A stretch of 64,000 nt of DNA, taken from Bacteroidales bacterium. GTDB lineage: Bacteria > Bacteroidota > Bacteroidia > Bacteroidales > WCHB1-69. Each line of letters opens with the position of its first letter. Position 1 is the first letter of the stretch. The notes beneath the pieces are model-generated. The model had not been told where the DNA came from. It ran no database searches and saw nothing but the letters and a program-made list of their open reading frames with translations. Made by a program: the position numbers and the translations under genes. Where the stretch lies: positions 119,106 to 183,105 of the forward strand of contig JAFZIP010000006.1 of the NCBI GenBank assembly GCA_017554325.1, written 5' to 3'. Shown in pieces: positions 33,759-41,853 of this stretch.

Positions 33759-35481
33759 ATTTCAAAACAAACACTAACGTTACCGGATAATGGTCCGAAA
33801 CATACGGCACGCCGTAACTGTCACGGACCGTTCTGAAGACCAAATTCTCCACTCGCCGTGATGTAAAGATATGATCGATTTGAGATGGTTTGTCTTTTCC
33901 GAAACCATTATAGGTCTGCATATTGTCGCGCTCCCACGCTGTATTGCGCGCGGATTTCATCATAGCTGGCGTACGTTGGTCCACACTTTCCATGGGCATT
34001 CCCTCCTTACTGGAATTGGGAAGTTGCTTCCCTGCCATCACCATTTTTTCCTTGGGTCCGGATTTAATCCGCTCGCCAATCAAAGGAATGAAAATGTTTT
34101 GGGTCAACGGCGTATTCATGTCACCGCCCAAAATGATAACGGAATTGGTGTCGGGCACCAGCTCACGGATCTTCGCTGCAATCAGCTTCACTGACTCCTG
34201 ACGGGCAATCAGCCCCACATGGTCAAGGTGGGTGTTGAAATAGAAGAATTTCTTGCCGTTCTTACGATCCTTGAGTTGCACGTAGGTCACCGTGCGCTTG
34301 CAGGCAGCATCCCAGCCCATGGAAGGCACTTCAGGCGTTTCACTGAGCCAGAAAGTACCATTCTTCAAAAGCTCGAATCTGTTTTTCTTGTATAAAATCC
34401 CCATGCACTCCCCTTGTTCCTGTCCATCATCACGTCCTACACCCACCATTTCATATTCTGTCAGCTCCTGACGCAAGAATTCCTGTTGATCAGGAAGCAT
34501 TTCCTGAACTCCAAACACATCAGGATCTTCACTTGTGATCATCTTCACGACGGCATTTTTTCTATTATCCCAGGCATTGTCGCCATCCACATCCGGCATA
34601 CCACTCATACGAATGTTAAAAGACATCAGTTTGACGGTGGATTTTTGCTGCAACCATGCGTTCACCAATGCCAGATTGTCAGTGAAAACAAGGCTGACAC
34701 CCATCAAAGCCTTTCCAGTGAGATCATCGGCAGTTTGAATCCCAGAAACGCCAACCGGCATCTCAAGTGCGACCGCATCCTGAGTCCACTGTGGATGCGC
34801 GACTAACGTAGAACGCTCATACACACAACCGCCATGGAAACCTTTTTTCTTCAACTCCCGAGGAGAAAAGTTCCCTTTCATATACATATTCGGGATATCC
34901 GGGAATCGCTTCGACAACGCCATACAGACAGAAAGGTCGTCAGAGCAGAACTCTACCAGCTGCCGCAATTTACTATCACTCAAGATTTTTGTCAGCAGAG
35001 CAGTCAACCCATCTATCTGTTTCACAGGCGCACAAGGATAGAAATTCAATAACAGTTTGGTCGGGGAATCCGACTTGGATGGATTAACCACCTGTTTATG
35101 CCGAGGGGATTTCTTTGTGTCAATCGCCCAAGGATATTGCAATATAAATTCATCCAAAGTAAAAAAACGTGCTTCCGACTGTTGCAACTGCGCATACGAG
35201 ATGTCATCAGAAATGCGTTTGCGGACGGGTTCTTCCACCACAACCACCCAGACATGATCGGAAGTCTCCCTGACCGTGCATTCAGATGCATAGCAGCCAA
35301 AACGAAAAGCAGCCTCCAATGCCTCAGGATAATTGGGAGCCGTACCTGACGATTTCCAGTAGCCGCCTTGGGCAATCAACTTTGTACGCGGAATCTGCTC
35401 GCTTTCTATTCGTGCAATTTGTGCGCATGACACACCACAAATCAAAAGCACCAGCGAAAAAAAGAAAAATCGTTTTATCAT
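33757..35481 (-). CDS. Pseudo-GDPD domain fused to an endonuclease/exonuclease/phosphatase domain
   Basis: A 574-residue secreted protein (signal peptide ending SCAQ near residue 21). Residues about 25-280 follow the glycerophosphodiester phosphodiesterase pattern, but the catalytic His-Arg-Gly is replaced by Gln38-Gly-Gly and the usual Glu-Asn and Glu-Leu-Asp metal sites read APN and ECT, so this half looks inactive. Residues about 284-574 are an EEP domain with its metal and catalytic residues intact: FNIRM, VFGVQEM (Glu327), FNTHLDH (His418), GGDMNTP (Asp454, Asn456), QIDHIF and SDHYPV. A secreted phosphodiesterase with a former GDPD domain kept for binding is the simplest reading. Confidence 0.78.
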   Translation of the reverse strand: MIKRFFFFSLVLLICGVSCAQIARIESEQIPRTKLIAQGGYWKSSGTAPNYPEALEAAFRFGCYASECTVRETSDHVWVVVVEEPVRKRISDDISYAQLQQSEARFFTLDEFILQYPWAIDTKKSPRHKQVVNPSKSDSPTKLLLNFYPCAPVKQIDGLTALLTKILSDSKLRQLVEFCSDDLSVCMALSKRFPDIPNMYMKGNFSPRELKKKGFHGGCVYERSTLVAHPQWTQDAVALEMPVGVSGIQTADDLTGKALMGVSLVFTDNLALVNAWLQQKSTVKLMSFNIRMSGMPDVDGDNAWDNRKNAVVKMITSEDPDVFGVQEMLPDQQEFLRQELTEYEMVGVGRDDGQEQGECMGILYKKNRFELLKNGTFWLSETPEVPSMGWDAACKRTVTYVQLKDRKNGKKFFYFNTHLDHVGLIARQESVKLIAAKIRELVPDTNSVIILGGDMNTPLTQNIFIPLIGERIKSGPKEKMVMAGKQLPNSSKEGMPMESVDQRTPAMMKSARNTAWERDNMQTYNGFGKDKPSQIDHIFTSRRVENLVFRTVRDSYGVPYVSDHYPVTLVFVLK

Positions 35482-35529
35482 AGATCAATCATTATAATCT
35501 TACACCTATATCCGCCTTGACTACAGCCA

Positions 35530-36603
35530 TTATTCACAGGACAACGGCGGCGTGTCGGGAAGCTGAAGGGTCTTAAACCTCTTCTGACGCTGCTGCCAAC
35601 GCTCGCGTGCATATTGCTGCATGTCGGAGACCTCATCGCTTTCATCAATGATCTCCAAGCCAAAGACCGTCTCAATGATATCCTCCATAGTAAGAATACC
35701 CTGAAAGCAGCCGTACTCATCAATAATCAAAGCAATCTGCGATTTCTGTTTGAGCATGGAATCCCAGATGTCGCTCACGGAAGTATCTTCATTGAAATAG
35801 GGCATCTCCCGTTTGATTTCGCCCAATGTGACACTGAACTTGTCTTCCGCAAGGTTTTCCAGCGCATCATCGCGCAGCACATAGCCCGTGATATACTCAG
35901 GTGACTCGGCATACACAGGGATACGGGAAAAATGATCGTATTGGTCGTCAGCATAATACTCACGCAAAGTCATGCTCTCGGGCGCAACAGAGGCCACTAC
36001 CCGCGGAGTCATCACCTCCTCGGCTTTCACATTGTCCAACTTGATGATATTCTGGATGATCTTGTTCTCATCTTTCTCAATCACGCCCTCTTCCTCGCCC
36101 ACATTGGCTATAGCCAGCACTTCCTCTCGACTCACAACGGCGTCGGGCTCCTTTTTGGTGAAGATACGACTAATCCACTCGACGAGTTTCACGAAAGGGA
36201 ACATCAACACGATTAGAACGCGAATCGTATTGGCAGTGAATCCCATCAAGCTTCTCCAGCGAGTTGTTCCGATGGTCTTGGGTATAATCTCTGCAAAGAT
36301 GAGAATGAGAATAGTCATGATGGCAGACACCAAGCCGAACCAGCGGCTACCGAAAAGCAGTGTGGCTTGTTGGCCGACACCGGCTGCACCGATAGTGTTG
36401 GCAATAGTATTGAGAGAGAGAATAGCCGCCAGGGGACGCTCCGTATCAGTCTTGTACTGCTTGAACAAAGTGGCAGGTTTGTAGCCTTCCTCCTCACGCA
36501 TCAAAATGTATGAAATGGGGGTTGACAGCAGACTTGATTCCAGCGTGGAGCATAGGAATGAAATCGCCATCGAGATCAACAAAAATACTAATAATAAGGT
36601 CAT
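35530..36603 (-). CDS. CNNM/hemolysin-C-like transporter with CBS domains
   Basis: A 357-residue membrane protein. The DUF21 transmembrane domain occupies about residues 1-185 with conserved FAEIIPKTIG. A linked pair of CBS domains follows (about 200-320; VMTPRVVAS, ALIIDEYGCFQGILTMEDIIETVFGLE). The family effluxes or transports magnesium and cobalt. It lacks the C-terminal CorC/HlyC domain found in most relatives (total usually 420-450 residues), so it is a short version. It is preceded by a -7 box. Confidence 0.85.
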   Translation of the reverse strand: MTLLLVFLLISMAISFLCSTLESSLLSTPISYILMREEEGYKPATLFKQYKTDTERPLAAILSLNTIANTIGAAGVGQQATLLFGSRWFGLVSAIMTILILIFAEIIPKTIGTTRWRSLMGFTANTIRVLIVLMFPFVKLVEWISRIFTKKEPDAVVSREEVLAIANVGEEEGVIEKDENKIIQNIIKLDNVKAEEVMTPRVVASVAPESMTLREYYADDQYDHFSRIPVYAESPEYITGYVLRDDALENLAEDKFSVTLGEIKREMPYFNEDTSVSDIWDSMLKQKSQIALIIDEYGCFQGILTMEDIIETVFGLEIIDESDEVSDMQQYARERWQQRQKRFKTLQLPDTPPLSCE

Positions 36604-36626
36604 TATGGTTTGTTAAAAAAACGGTG

Positions 36627-36634
36627 CAAAGATA
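36627..36634 (-). promoter_or_regulatory. -7 promoter box (TATCTTTG) for the CNNM gene
   Basis: Minus-strand consensus 23 bases before the ATG at 36603. Confidence 0.55.
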
Positions 36635-36671
36635 CAAAAATGTTGAATATCAAAAATTAACGGGAAATTTA

Positions 36672-36679
36672 TATTTTTG
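36672..36679 (+). promoter_or_regulatory. -7 promoter box (TATTTTTG) for the alcohol dehydrogenase
   Basis: Consensus box 180 bases before the ATG at 36860; the leader contains the repeat tract. Confidence 0.45.
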
Positions 36680-36688
36680 CGGGGGGAA

Positions 36689-36769
36689 TAGAGTTTAGAG
36701 TTTAGAGTTTAGAGTTTAGAGTTGAGAGTTTAAAGTTTAGAGTTGAGAGTTTAAAGTTTAGAGTAGAGA
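36689..36769. repeat. Heptad repeat tract (GAGTTTA) in the alcohol dehydrogenase leader
   Basis: About eleven near-perfect 7-base units (GAGTTTA, GAGAGTT, AAAGTTTA). Unlike the tracts at 1.6 and 7.4 kb there is no mirrored arm, only the direct run. From 36788 a further run of AGCTAAT/GGCCA units follows, and a similar sequence occurs at about 63893-63912. Confidence 0.75.
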
Positions 36770-36859
36770 CCGGAGACTGGAGACAAGTAGCTAACGGCCA
36801 ATAGCTAATAGCTAATGGCCAGTATAATACAGATAAAAAACATATAAGCTTCAAAGAAC

Positions 36860-38026
36860 ATGAACATAGATTTCACCTTTCAGAATCCCACGCGGATTCA
36901 TTTTGGGAAAACGGCCATGAACCATTTGGCCGGGGAATTGAAGAATTTCGGAACTAACATTTTATTGGTTTACGGCAAGAATTCCATCAAGAAGATGGGA
37001 CTTTACGACCAGGTAATCCGCACGCTGAAAGAATGCGGCAAGAACGTGGTAGAACTGCCGGGCATCAACTCCAACCCGCGCTACAGCCAGTTGCTGGAGG
37101 GCGCGCGGCTCGTGCGCGAGCATCACGTGGACCTCATTCTGGCCGTGGGCGGCGGCTCGGTCATCGACTGCTCCAAGGGTATCGCCATGTCAGCCTACTG
37201 CGAAGGCGACCCGTGGACCCGCTATTGGGAGAACGGCGAGGAAGTCAACAACCCTGTTGTGCCCGTAGCCTCCATCCTCACCATGACTGGCACAGCCTCC
37301 GAGATGAACGGCGGCTCGGTCATCACACATGAAGACAAAAAACTGAAATTGGGGCGCGTGTTCCCACTGGAGCTCGCTTCCCCAAAATTCTCCATCCTCA
37401 ACCCCGAGTTCACTTACAGTGTACCCAAATACCAGATGGTGAGCGGCATCTTCGACATCTTCTCCCATCTGATGGAGCAGTACTTTTCGGGCGACGACGA
37501 CTGCGTGAGCGATTACCTGCTGGAGGGCGACATGCTCGCGCTCATCAGCGCGGCACGCAAGGCCATCGTGAACCAGGAGGACTACGAGGCCCGCAGCAAC
37601 ATCATGTGGTGCGCAACCATGGGACTGAACAAAATTCTGGCACTATCGAAGACCCAGGACTGGGAGGTGCACATGATCGAGCACCAGTTAGGCGCTTACA
37701 CCGACTGCGCGCACGGCATCGGGTTAGCCATCATCTCTGTGCCCTACTACCGGCACATCTACAAATACGGTCTGCACCGTTTCGTGCGCTATGCCCAGAA
37801 CATCTGGCATGTGGCGCCGGAGGGCAAAACCGATGAGCAGATTGCACTGGAAGGCATACAGGCCCTGAGCGACTTCATCGCCGAGATGGGCATCCCGCAA
37901 ACCCTGCGCGAGGTGGGCGCCACCGAAGAGATGCTCCCGCTTATCGCCGAATCCACCGTGAAGTGCGGAGGCTATCACGTGCCCACCACCGAGGAAGTGT
38001 TGGAAATTTTGAAAGCTTGCTACTAA
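36860..38026 (+). CDS. Iron-containing alcohol dehydrogenase (butanol dehydrogenase-like)
   Basis: A 388-residue group III dehydrogenase. The NAD(P)-binding region has ILAVGGGSVIDCSKG at about residues 92-107 and TMTGTASEMNGGSVIT at 139-154. Metal ligands fit FDIFSHLMEQYFSG and IEHQLGAYTDCAHGIG. These features match the YqhD/BDH group, which reduces aldehydes with NADPH. The substrate cannot be told. It has a long repeat-bearing leader and is followed by a very strong palindrome. Confidence 0.93.
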   Translation: MNIDFTFQNPTRIHFGKTAMNHLAGELKNFGTNILLVYGKNSIKKMGLYDQVIRTLKECGKNVVELPGINSNPRYSQLLEGARLVREHHVDLILAVGGGSVIDCSKGIAMSAYCEGDPWTRYWENGEEVNNPVVPVASILTMTGTASEMNGGSVITHEDKKLKLGRVFPLELASPKFSILNPEFTYSVPKYQMVSGIFDIFSHLMEQYFSGDDDCVSDYLLEGDMLALISAARKAIVNQEDYEARSNIMWCATMGLNKILALSKTQDWEVHMIEHQLGAYTDCAHGIGLAIISVPYYRHIYKYGLHRFVRYAQNIWHVAPEGKTDEQIALEGIQALSDFIAEMGIPQTLREVGATEEMLPLIAESTVKCGGYHVPTTEEVLEILKACY

Positions 38027-38042
38027 CCAAGGTTTTTGCTAT

Positions 38043-38086
38043 AAGTATGAGGCCCCGGCGCGATGCGCCGGGGCCCCTTCATACTT
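38043..38086. terminator. Strong palindrome between convergent genes
   Basis: GGCCCCGGCGC pairs with GCGCCGGGGCC around GAT, extended outward by AAGTATGA pairing with TCATACTT (one small bulge). No long T run follows on either side, so it may be an attenuator or barrier to both the dehydrogenase and rubrerythrin transcripts. Confidence 0.65.
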
Positions 38087-38101
38087 GGTAATAATGAAAA
38101 T

Positions 38102-38764
38102 TTAGTAATTCTCAGCGTTCACTTCAAAGAAGGATTGCGGATGCGCGCAGGTCGGGCAGATATCCGGAGCCTTGGTGCCCACTACGATATGACCGCAGTT
38201 GCGGCACTCCCAGATCTTGACTTCGCTCTTCTCGAACACCTGAGCCGTCTCCACATTCTTCAGCAGAGCGCGGTAACGCTCCTCGTGGTGCTTTTCGATA
38301 GCAGCCACCATACGGAATTTCTCGGCAAGTTCTTTGAATCCTTCTTTCTCAGCCGTCTGGGCAAAACCTTCGTACATGTCGGTCCACTCGTAGTTCTCGC
38401 CCTCTGCTGCTGCGGCTAGGTTCTCGGCTGTGCTGCCGATGCCGTTCAGCTCCTTGAACCAGAGTTTGGCGTGTTCTTTCTCGTTGTCTGCAGTTTTCAA
38501 GAACAGGGCGGCAATCTGCTCATATCCCTCTTTCTTGGCCTTGGAAGCAAAATAAGTGTATTTGTTGCGTGCCTGCGACTCGCCTGCGAAGGCGGCCTCC
38601 AGGTTCTTCTCTGTCTGTGTGCCAGCGTAAGGATTTGCCTTAGGAGCATCCTCGGAAATCAATTCCAAATCCTCTTCTCCCATTCCGCATACCGGACATA
38701 CCAATTCTTCACCGTCAGCTAATTCAAACTCGGCTTTGCATACTTTACATCTGTACTTTTTCAT
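38102..38764 (-). CDS. rbr: Rubrerythrin with an extra N-terminal rubredoxin-like domain
   Basis: A 220-residue peroxide-reducing diiron protein. The N-terminal 30 residues hold two CxxC pairs (Cys6, Cys9, Cys23, Cys26). The ferritin-like four-helix domain (about residues 47-175) has the diiron ligands in [19 protein letters not shown] and [11 protein letters not shown]. The usual C-terminal rubredoxin domain follows with [10 protein letters not shown] and ICPTCAHP. The normal order has only the C-terminal rubredoxin, so a metal centre at both ends is unusual. It protects an anaerobe against peroxide. Confidence 0.9.
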   Translation of the reverse strand: MKKYRCKVCKAEFELADGEELVCPVCGMGEEDLELISEDAPKANPYAGTQTEKNLEAAFAGESQARNKYTYFASKAKKEGYEQIAALFLKTADNEKEHAKLWFKELNGIGSTAENLAAAAEGENYEWTDMYEGFAQTAEKEGFKELAEKFRMVAAIEKHHEERYRALLKNVETAQVFEKSEVKIWECRNCGHIVVGTKAPDICPTCAHPQSFFEVNAENY

Positions 38765-38806
38765 GTTTTAGATTGTTTAAGTGTTACTATAATATTATTG
38801 ATGCCA

Positions 38807-38814
38807 CAAAGATA
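38807..38814 (-). promoter_or_regulatory. -7 promoter box (TATCTTTG) for rubrerythrin
   Basis: Minus-strand consensus 42 bases before the ATG at 38764. Confidence 0.55.
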
Positions 38815-38857
38815 CATTTTTTTTCATCCATGCAACAGGAAAAGAATAATAAAAGCT

Positions 38858-38881
38858 ACGGCGCGGACAAATCCGCGCCGT
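38858..38881. repeat. Perfect GC-rich inverted repeat
   Basis: ACGGCGCGGA and TCCGCGCCGT form a 10-bp perfect stem around a CAAA loop, with no flanking T run, standing out in AT-rich DNA. Confidence 0.7.
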
Positions 38882-39096
38882 GCCTAATCAAAATATTAAA
38901 ACAACAACTTATATAATTAATCCACTATTATCAATCTGTGGCTTATTATCTCAATTGACGTGGCAAAAATACGCCCCGGAATCTGCACCATCCATCCCAT
39001 ATATTGAGGAAAAATGATCCAACAAGTAGCCAAAAATAAGTACAAACAAAGATAAGCGTCAAATTTTCAACAAGATACTACAAATCAGATTTTTTC

Positions 39097-39104
39097 TATT
39101 TTTG
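39097..39104 (+). promoter_or_regulatory. -7 promoter box (TATTTTTG) for the thioesterase operon
   Basis: Consensus box 33 bases before the ATG at 39138. Confidence 0.55.
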
Positions 39105-39137
39105 CGGCCCGAATTCAAGCGAGAAAAACCGCTGCCT

Positions 39138-39665
39138 ATGAAAAAAATCATCAACCCCTGGATCGGCAATACCAACGGATACAATTGTTTCGGCTGCGAT
39201 CCCAACAACCCCATCGGCATGCACTTAGAATTCTATTGGGACGGGCAGGACGTAGTGTCTGTATGGCGCGCCGGCGTGAACCACGTGAGCTGGATAGACA
39301 CCTTGCATGGCGGGCTGCAAGCTACGCTTTTGGACGAGATCTGCGGGTGGTTGGTCTTCTTCCAGTTGCAGACCTCCGGCGTGACCGCCAAGATGGAGAT
39401 GCGCTACCGCAAGCCTGTCAGCACCAAATGGCCGTATATTCTGCTCCGCGCGCGACTGGACAAACAGAAACGCACATTGGCCATAGTCAACGGCGAACTT
39501 TGGAGTCCTGACGGGGTGCTCTGCGCCGAATGCACCTGCACCTATTTTCTTTTTCCCGCCGAAAAAGCCTTGGAAATGGGCTACGAACCCGCAATATTAG
39601 ATGAAAAAGACATTACGCTGCCAGAGGTCATCCAAGAGGCGGTTTACAAAAACATACGCAAATAA
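39138..39665 (+). CDS. PaaI-family (hotdog-fold) acyl-CoA thioesterase
   Basis: A 175-residue single-domain hotdog protein. The N-terminal YNCFGCDPNNPIGMHLEF and the HGGLQATLLDEICGW helix (with the family Asp-Glu pair) are characteristic. It should hydrolyse acyl- or aryl-CoA thioesters in the cytoplasm. The ATG at 39138 is preferred over an in-frame start at 39102, which lies only a few bases from the promoter box. A 23-base gap separates it from the next gene. Confidence 0.82.
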   Translation: MKKIINPWIGNTNGYNCFGCDPNNPIGMHLEFYWDGQDVVSVWRAGVNHVSWIDTLHGGLQATLLDEICGWLVFFQLQTSGVTAKMEMRYRKPVSTKWPYILLRARLDKQKRTLAIVNGELWSPDGVLCAECTCTYFLFPAEKALEMGYEPAILDEKDITLPEVIQEAVYKNIRK

Positions 39666-39688
39666 CAACCTAATTAAATGATAGTATT

Positions 39689-40234
39689 ATGAAAAAGCTG
39701 AAATCAATCCTGATTCTGACACTGCTTGTCGGCATGGTATTTTCCGTTCAAGCCCAAGCTCCTTACAAGCACAGCATCGGCGTGACCGTCGGTTCCATGC
39801 AAGCCGTCTCCTACAAGACCTTCCCCACAGATCATTTCGCCATCCAAGTGGATTTAGGCACCAAATACAACTACAGCATTATCGCCGGCTTTGGTTCTAC
39901 ACATTGGTCGATGGAAGTGGCCCCGAGCTTCATGTATGAGGGACACTTTGTGAAAGGCTTGTACGGTTTAGTGGGTGGAGGTTTCAGTCTCGGGTTCACT
40001 TGGTGGCCGATGGTGTCATACTACACCAGCTATTCACCAGTAATGCAGATCCACGACATCATGGGCAAAGGTGGTGCACACGGCATCATCGGACTGGAAT
40101 ACAAATTCAACATTCCCCTCACCCTGCAGGTGGACTTCCGTCCTGGCTATTTCTTCCAGTTTAACCATGAGTTCATCGGCAACCATACGTTCGAGTGGGG
40201 TTTAGTAAATCTGGGGGTTAGATACACATTCTAA
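39689..40234 (+). CDS. Small outer-membrane beta-barrel protein
   Basis: A 181-residue protein with a signal peptide (about residues 1-23, ending SVQAQ) and eight or so amphipathic strands rich in Gly and aromatics (YKHSIGVTVGS, FAIQVDLGTKYNY, GLYGLVGGGFSLGFTWWP, EYKFNIPLTLQVDFRPGYF), ending in LGVRYTF, a C-terminal Phe typical of outer-membrane barrels. No specific family was recognised. It lies 7 bases before mtgA. Confidence 0.65.
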   Translation: MKKLKSILILTLLVGMVFSVQAQAPYKHSIGVTVGSMQAVSYKTFPTDHFAIQVDLGTKYNYSIIAGFGSTHWSMEVAPSFMYEGHFVKGLYGLVGGGFSLGFTWWPMVSYYTSYSPVMQIHDIMGKGGAHGIIGLEYKFNIPLTLQVDFRPGYFFQFNHEFIGNHTFEWGLVNLGVRYTF

Positions 40235-40241
40235 TATCACT

Positions 40242-41009
40242 ATGGCAAAAGGTAAGAGCAAAAGGGGTTTTTGGAAGATATTAGGACTTATCATCCTGTT
40301 ATTCTTTCTGTTAAGTATTTTCTTTACTATAATTTTCCGATGGGTGAATCCACCCGTCACGCCTTTGATGGTCATCCGCAAGGTGCAATACGGGTATCCT
40401 ATTGAGAAGAAGTGGAAACCCATTGAGGAGATTTCGCCGTACATGTACAGGGCGGCCATCGCGTCGGAGGACAATTACTTCCTCGGGCACAACGGCTTTG
40501 ATGTCATTGCCATCGACCAGGCGGTGAAGGAGCGCAAGAGCGGCATGCGGAAGCGCGGTGCCAGCACCATTTCGCAGCAAACCGCCAAGAATGTGTTTCT
40601 TTGGCCGAAAAGTTCATGGTTGCGCAAAGGATTCGAAGTCTATTACACCTTCCTGATCGAGACCTTCTGGGGCAAGGAGCGCATCATGGAGGTTTATCTG
40701 AATGTCATTGAGATGGGTCCGGGCATTTACGGAGCCGAGGCTGCCGCGCAGCATTATTTCCACTGCAGCGCCAAGCATCTGAGTGCGCGGCAGGCTGCCC
40801 TCATCACCGCATGCTACCCTGCCCCGCTCCACCGAAACCCGGCACGTCCTTCCGGCTATCTGAATCGCCAGGCTGGCGTCATTCAGGGCCGCATGGCCAG
40901 ATACGGTAACCCACAGTTCACCGACGAGTACATCAAAGGCTGCCGCAAGCGCTACAAGGAGGCGGTGAAGAAGTGGGAAAAAAAGAAGGCGATACGCAAA
41001 AAGCACTGA
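40242..41009 (+). CDS. mtgA: Monofunctional peptidoglycan glycosyltransferase
   Basis: A 255-residue GT51 enzyme that polymerises lipid II into glycan strands. One N-terminal membrane anchor (about residues 11-31). The catalytic motifs are clear: AAIASEDNYFLGHNGFD (first Glu, about residue 73), RGASTISQQTAKNVFLW, KERIMEVYLNVIEMGPGIYG (second Glu) and AARQAAL-type helix. There is no penicillin-binding transpeptidase domain, as expected for MtgA. The C-terminus is lysine-rich. Confidence 0.94.
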   Translation: MAKGKSKRGFWKILGLIILLFFLLSIFFTIIFRWVNPPVTPLMVIRKVQYGYPIEKKWKPIEEISPYMYRAAIASEDNYFLGHNGFDVIAIDQAVKERKSGMRKRGASTISQQTAKNVFLWPKSSWLRKGFEVYYTFLIETFWGKERIMEVYLNVIEMGPGIYGAEAAAQHYFHCSAKHLSARQAALITACYPAPLHRNPARPSGYLNRQAGVIQGRMARYGNPQFTDEYIKGCRKRYKEAVKKWEKKKAIRKKH

Positions 41010-41625
41010 AATCACCTATATGACCGACTTCGCCGCCATCGACTTTGAAACCGCCAACGGGCAGCGCAGCAGCGTCTGCAGCGTGGGTGTGGTTGTGGTG
41101 CGCGGCGGCATTATGCTTGAACTTGAACATCGCCAAGTTCAATTCGAGGGAAGTCTCGCTGCTTTGAATTGGCAGCACATCTGTAAGCAGGTCCTCCACC
41201 AGCTGCCCTCCGCGCTGAAGCAATGATTTCTGCTCCGACGAGTTCTCCTCCTGCTGCGGTATTTCCGTCATCACCCGCGACAGTTCCTTCAACTTCTCGT
41301 ATGCCTCCACAATAGCGATAGTGGTCTCCACTGCCCTAGGGCTTTTCAGGATAGTGGCGAGCATATAGAGGCCTTTTTCGGTAAAAGCTTTGGGAAGTTG
41401 ACGCGTCTTCTGAAATTTTGTGGTCGAAATTTTCGACCGCAAATTCATAAGTTCCCGATTATCAAGCTGTAAAATATATCCTTCCGGAAATTTTTCGGGA
41501 TTGTTACTGACAGCCTCGTTGATGCGCTTGGTTTCTACTCCATACAATTCTGCAACATCGGAATCCAGAATGACTTGTTGATCCCGCAGGGTGATAATCT
41601 TGTTCTCAACTTCTAAAATGTTTGT
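40933..41625 (-). CDS. ORF6N-domain protein with an aberrant read-through C-terminus
   Basis: The start at 41625 gives an ORF6N DNA-binding domain (ITLRDQQVILDSDVAELYGV, VSNNPEKFPEGYILQL, LPKAFTEKGLYMLATIL) and a helical tail to about LELNLAMFKFKH. From about 41110 downward the frame reads antisense through the exonuclease fragment and the end of mtgA, adding about 58 residues rich in Ala, His, Ser and Pro (HHNHTHAADAAALP) with no homology. The native C-terminus appears to have been lost. ORF6N genes occur in phages and mobile regions; the function is unknown. Whether the product is made is doubtful. Confidence 0.65.
   Translation of the reverse strand, partial: TNILEVENKIITLRDQQVILDSDVAELYGVETKRINEAVSNNPEKFPEGYILQLDNRELMNLRSKISTTKFQKTRQLPKAFTEKGLYMLATILKSPRAVETTIAIVEAYEKLKELSRVMTEIPQQEENSSEQKSLLQRGGQLVEDLLTDVLPIQSSETSLELNLAMFKFKHNAAAHHNHTHAADAAALPVGGFKVDGGEVGHIGDFSAFCVSPSFFPTSSPPPCSACGSL
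41020..41109 (+). pseudogene. 5' fragment of a DEDD-type 3'-5' exonuclease gene
   Basis: The first 30 codons read MTDFAAIDFETANGQRSSVC followed by SVGVVVVRGG, the start of a DNA polymerase III epsilon-like exonuclease with its first metal-binding Asp-x-Glu (DFET). The match stops abruptly at about 41109, where the ORF6N gene begins on the other strand. The remaining 150 or so codons of such a gene are absent. The ATG lies 11 bases after mtgA, probably the original operon position. Confidence 0.72.
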
Positions 41626-41737
41626 CATAGCGGTAAAAGTTTTGTAATTCATAATTGTGGCAAACATACAATAACTGGCCGATTATGTACACATTATACG
41701 ATGTTTTCATGGGATCTTTTGGAATGATTTTCAGGAT

Positions 41738-41774
41738 TATCACTTCAAATTTTATCGCAAAATCTGAAGTGATA
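41738..41774. repeat. Inverted repeat upstream of the AAA ATPase, candidate operator
   Basis: TATCACTTCAAATTTT and AAAATCTGAAGTGATA are reverse complements with one mismatch and a 5-base spacer, followed at about 41772 by a further half-site ATACTTCAAAATTT. It is 47 bases upstream of the -7 box. Confidence 0.65.
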
Positions 41775-41821
41775 CTTCAAAATTTCATTCAAAAAAAATT
41801 CTTTCATATTGTTTTTTTATT

Positions 41822-41829
41822 TATCTTTG
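41822..41829 (+). promoter_or_regulatory. -7 promoter box (TATCTTTG) for the AAA ATPase
   Basis: Consensus box 24 bases before the ATG at 41854. Confidence 0.6.
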
Positions 41830-41853
41830 CTGCTATAAAAAAACGAACGAAAA

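Larger units (their letters stand above)
38765..39137. other. 373-base intergenic region between rubrerythrin and the thioesterase
   Basis: No gene is seen. It contains the rubrerythrin promoter (38807-38814, minus), a perfect GC-rich inverted repeat (38858-38881) and the thioesterase promoter (39097-39104, plus) in otherwise AT-rich sequence. Confidence 0.6.

Noticed and set aside
1641..36769. Heptad tracts as a CRISPR array
   Set aside because: Units are 7 bases with no spacers; no Cas genes.
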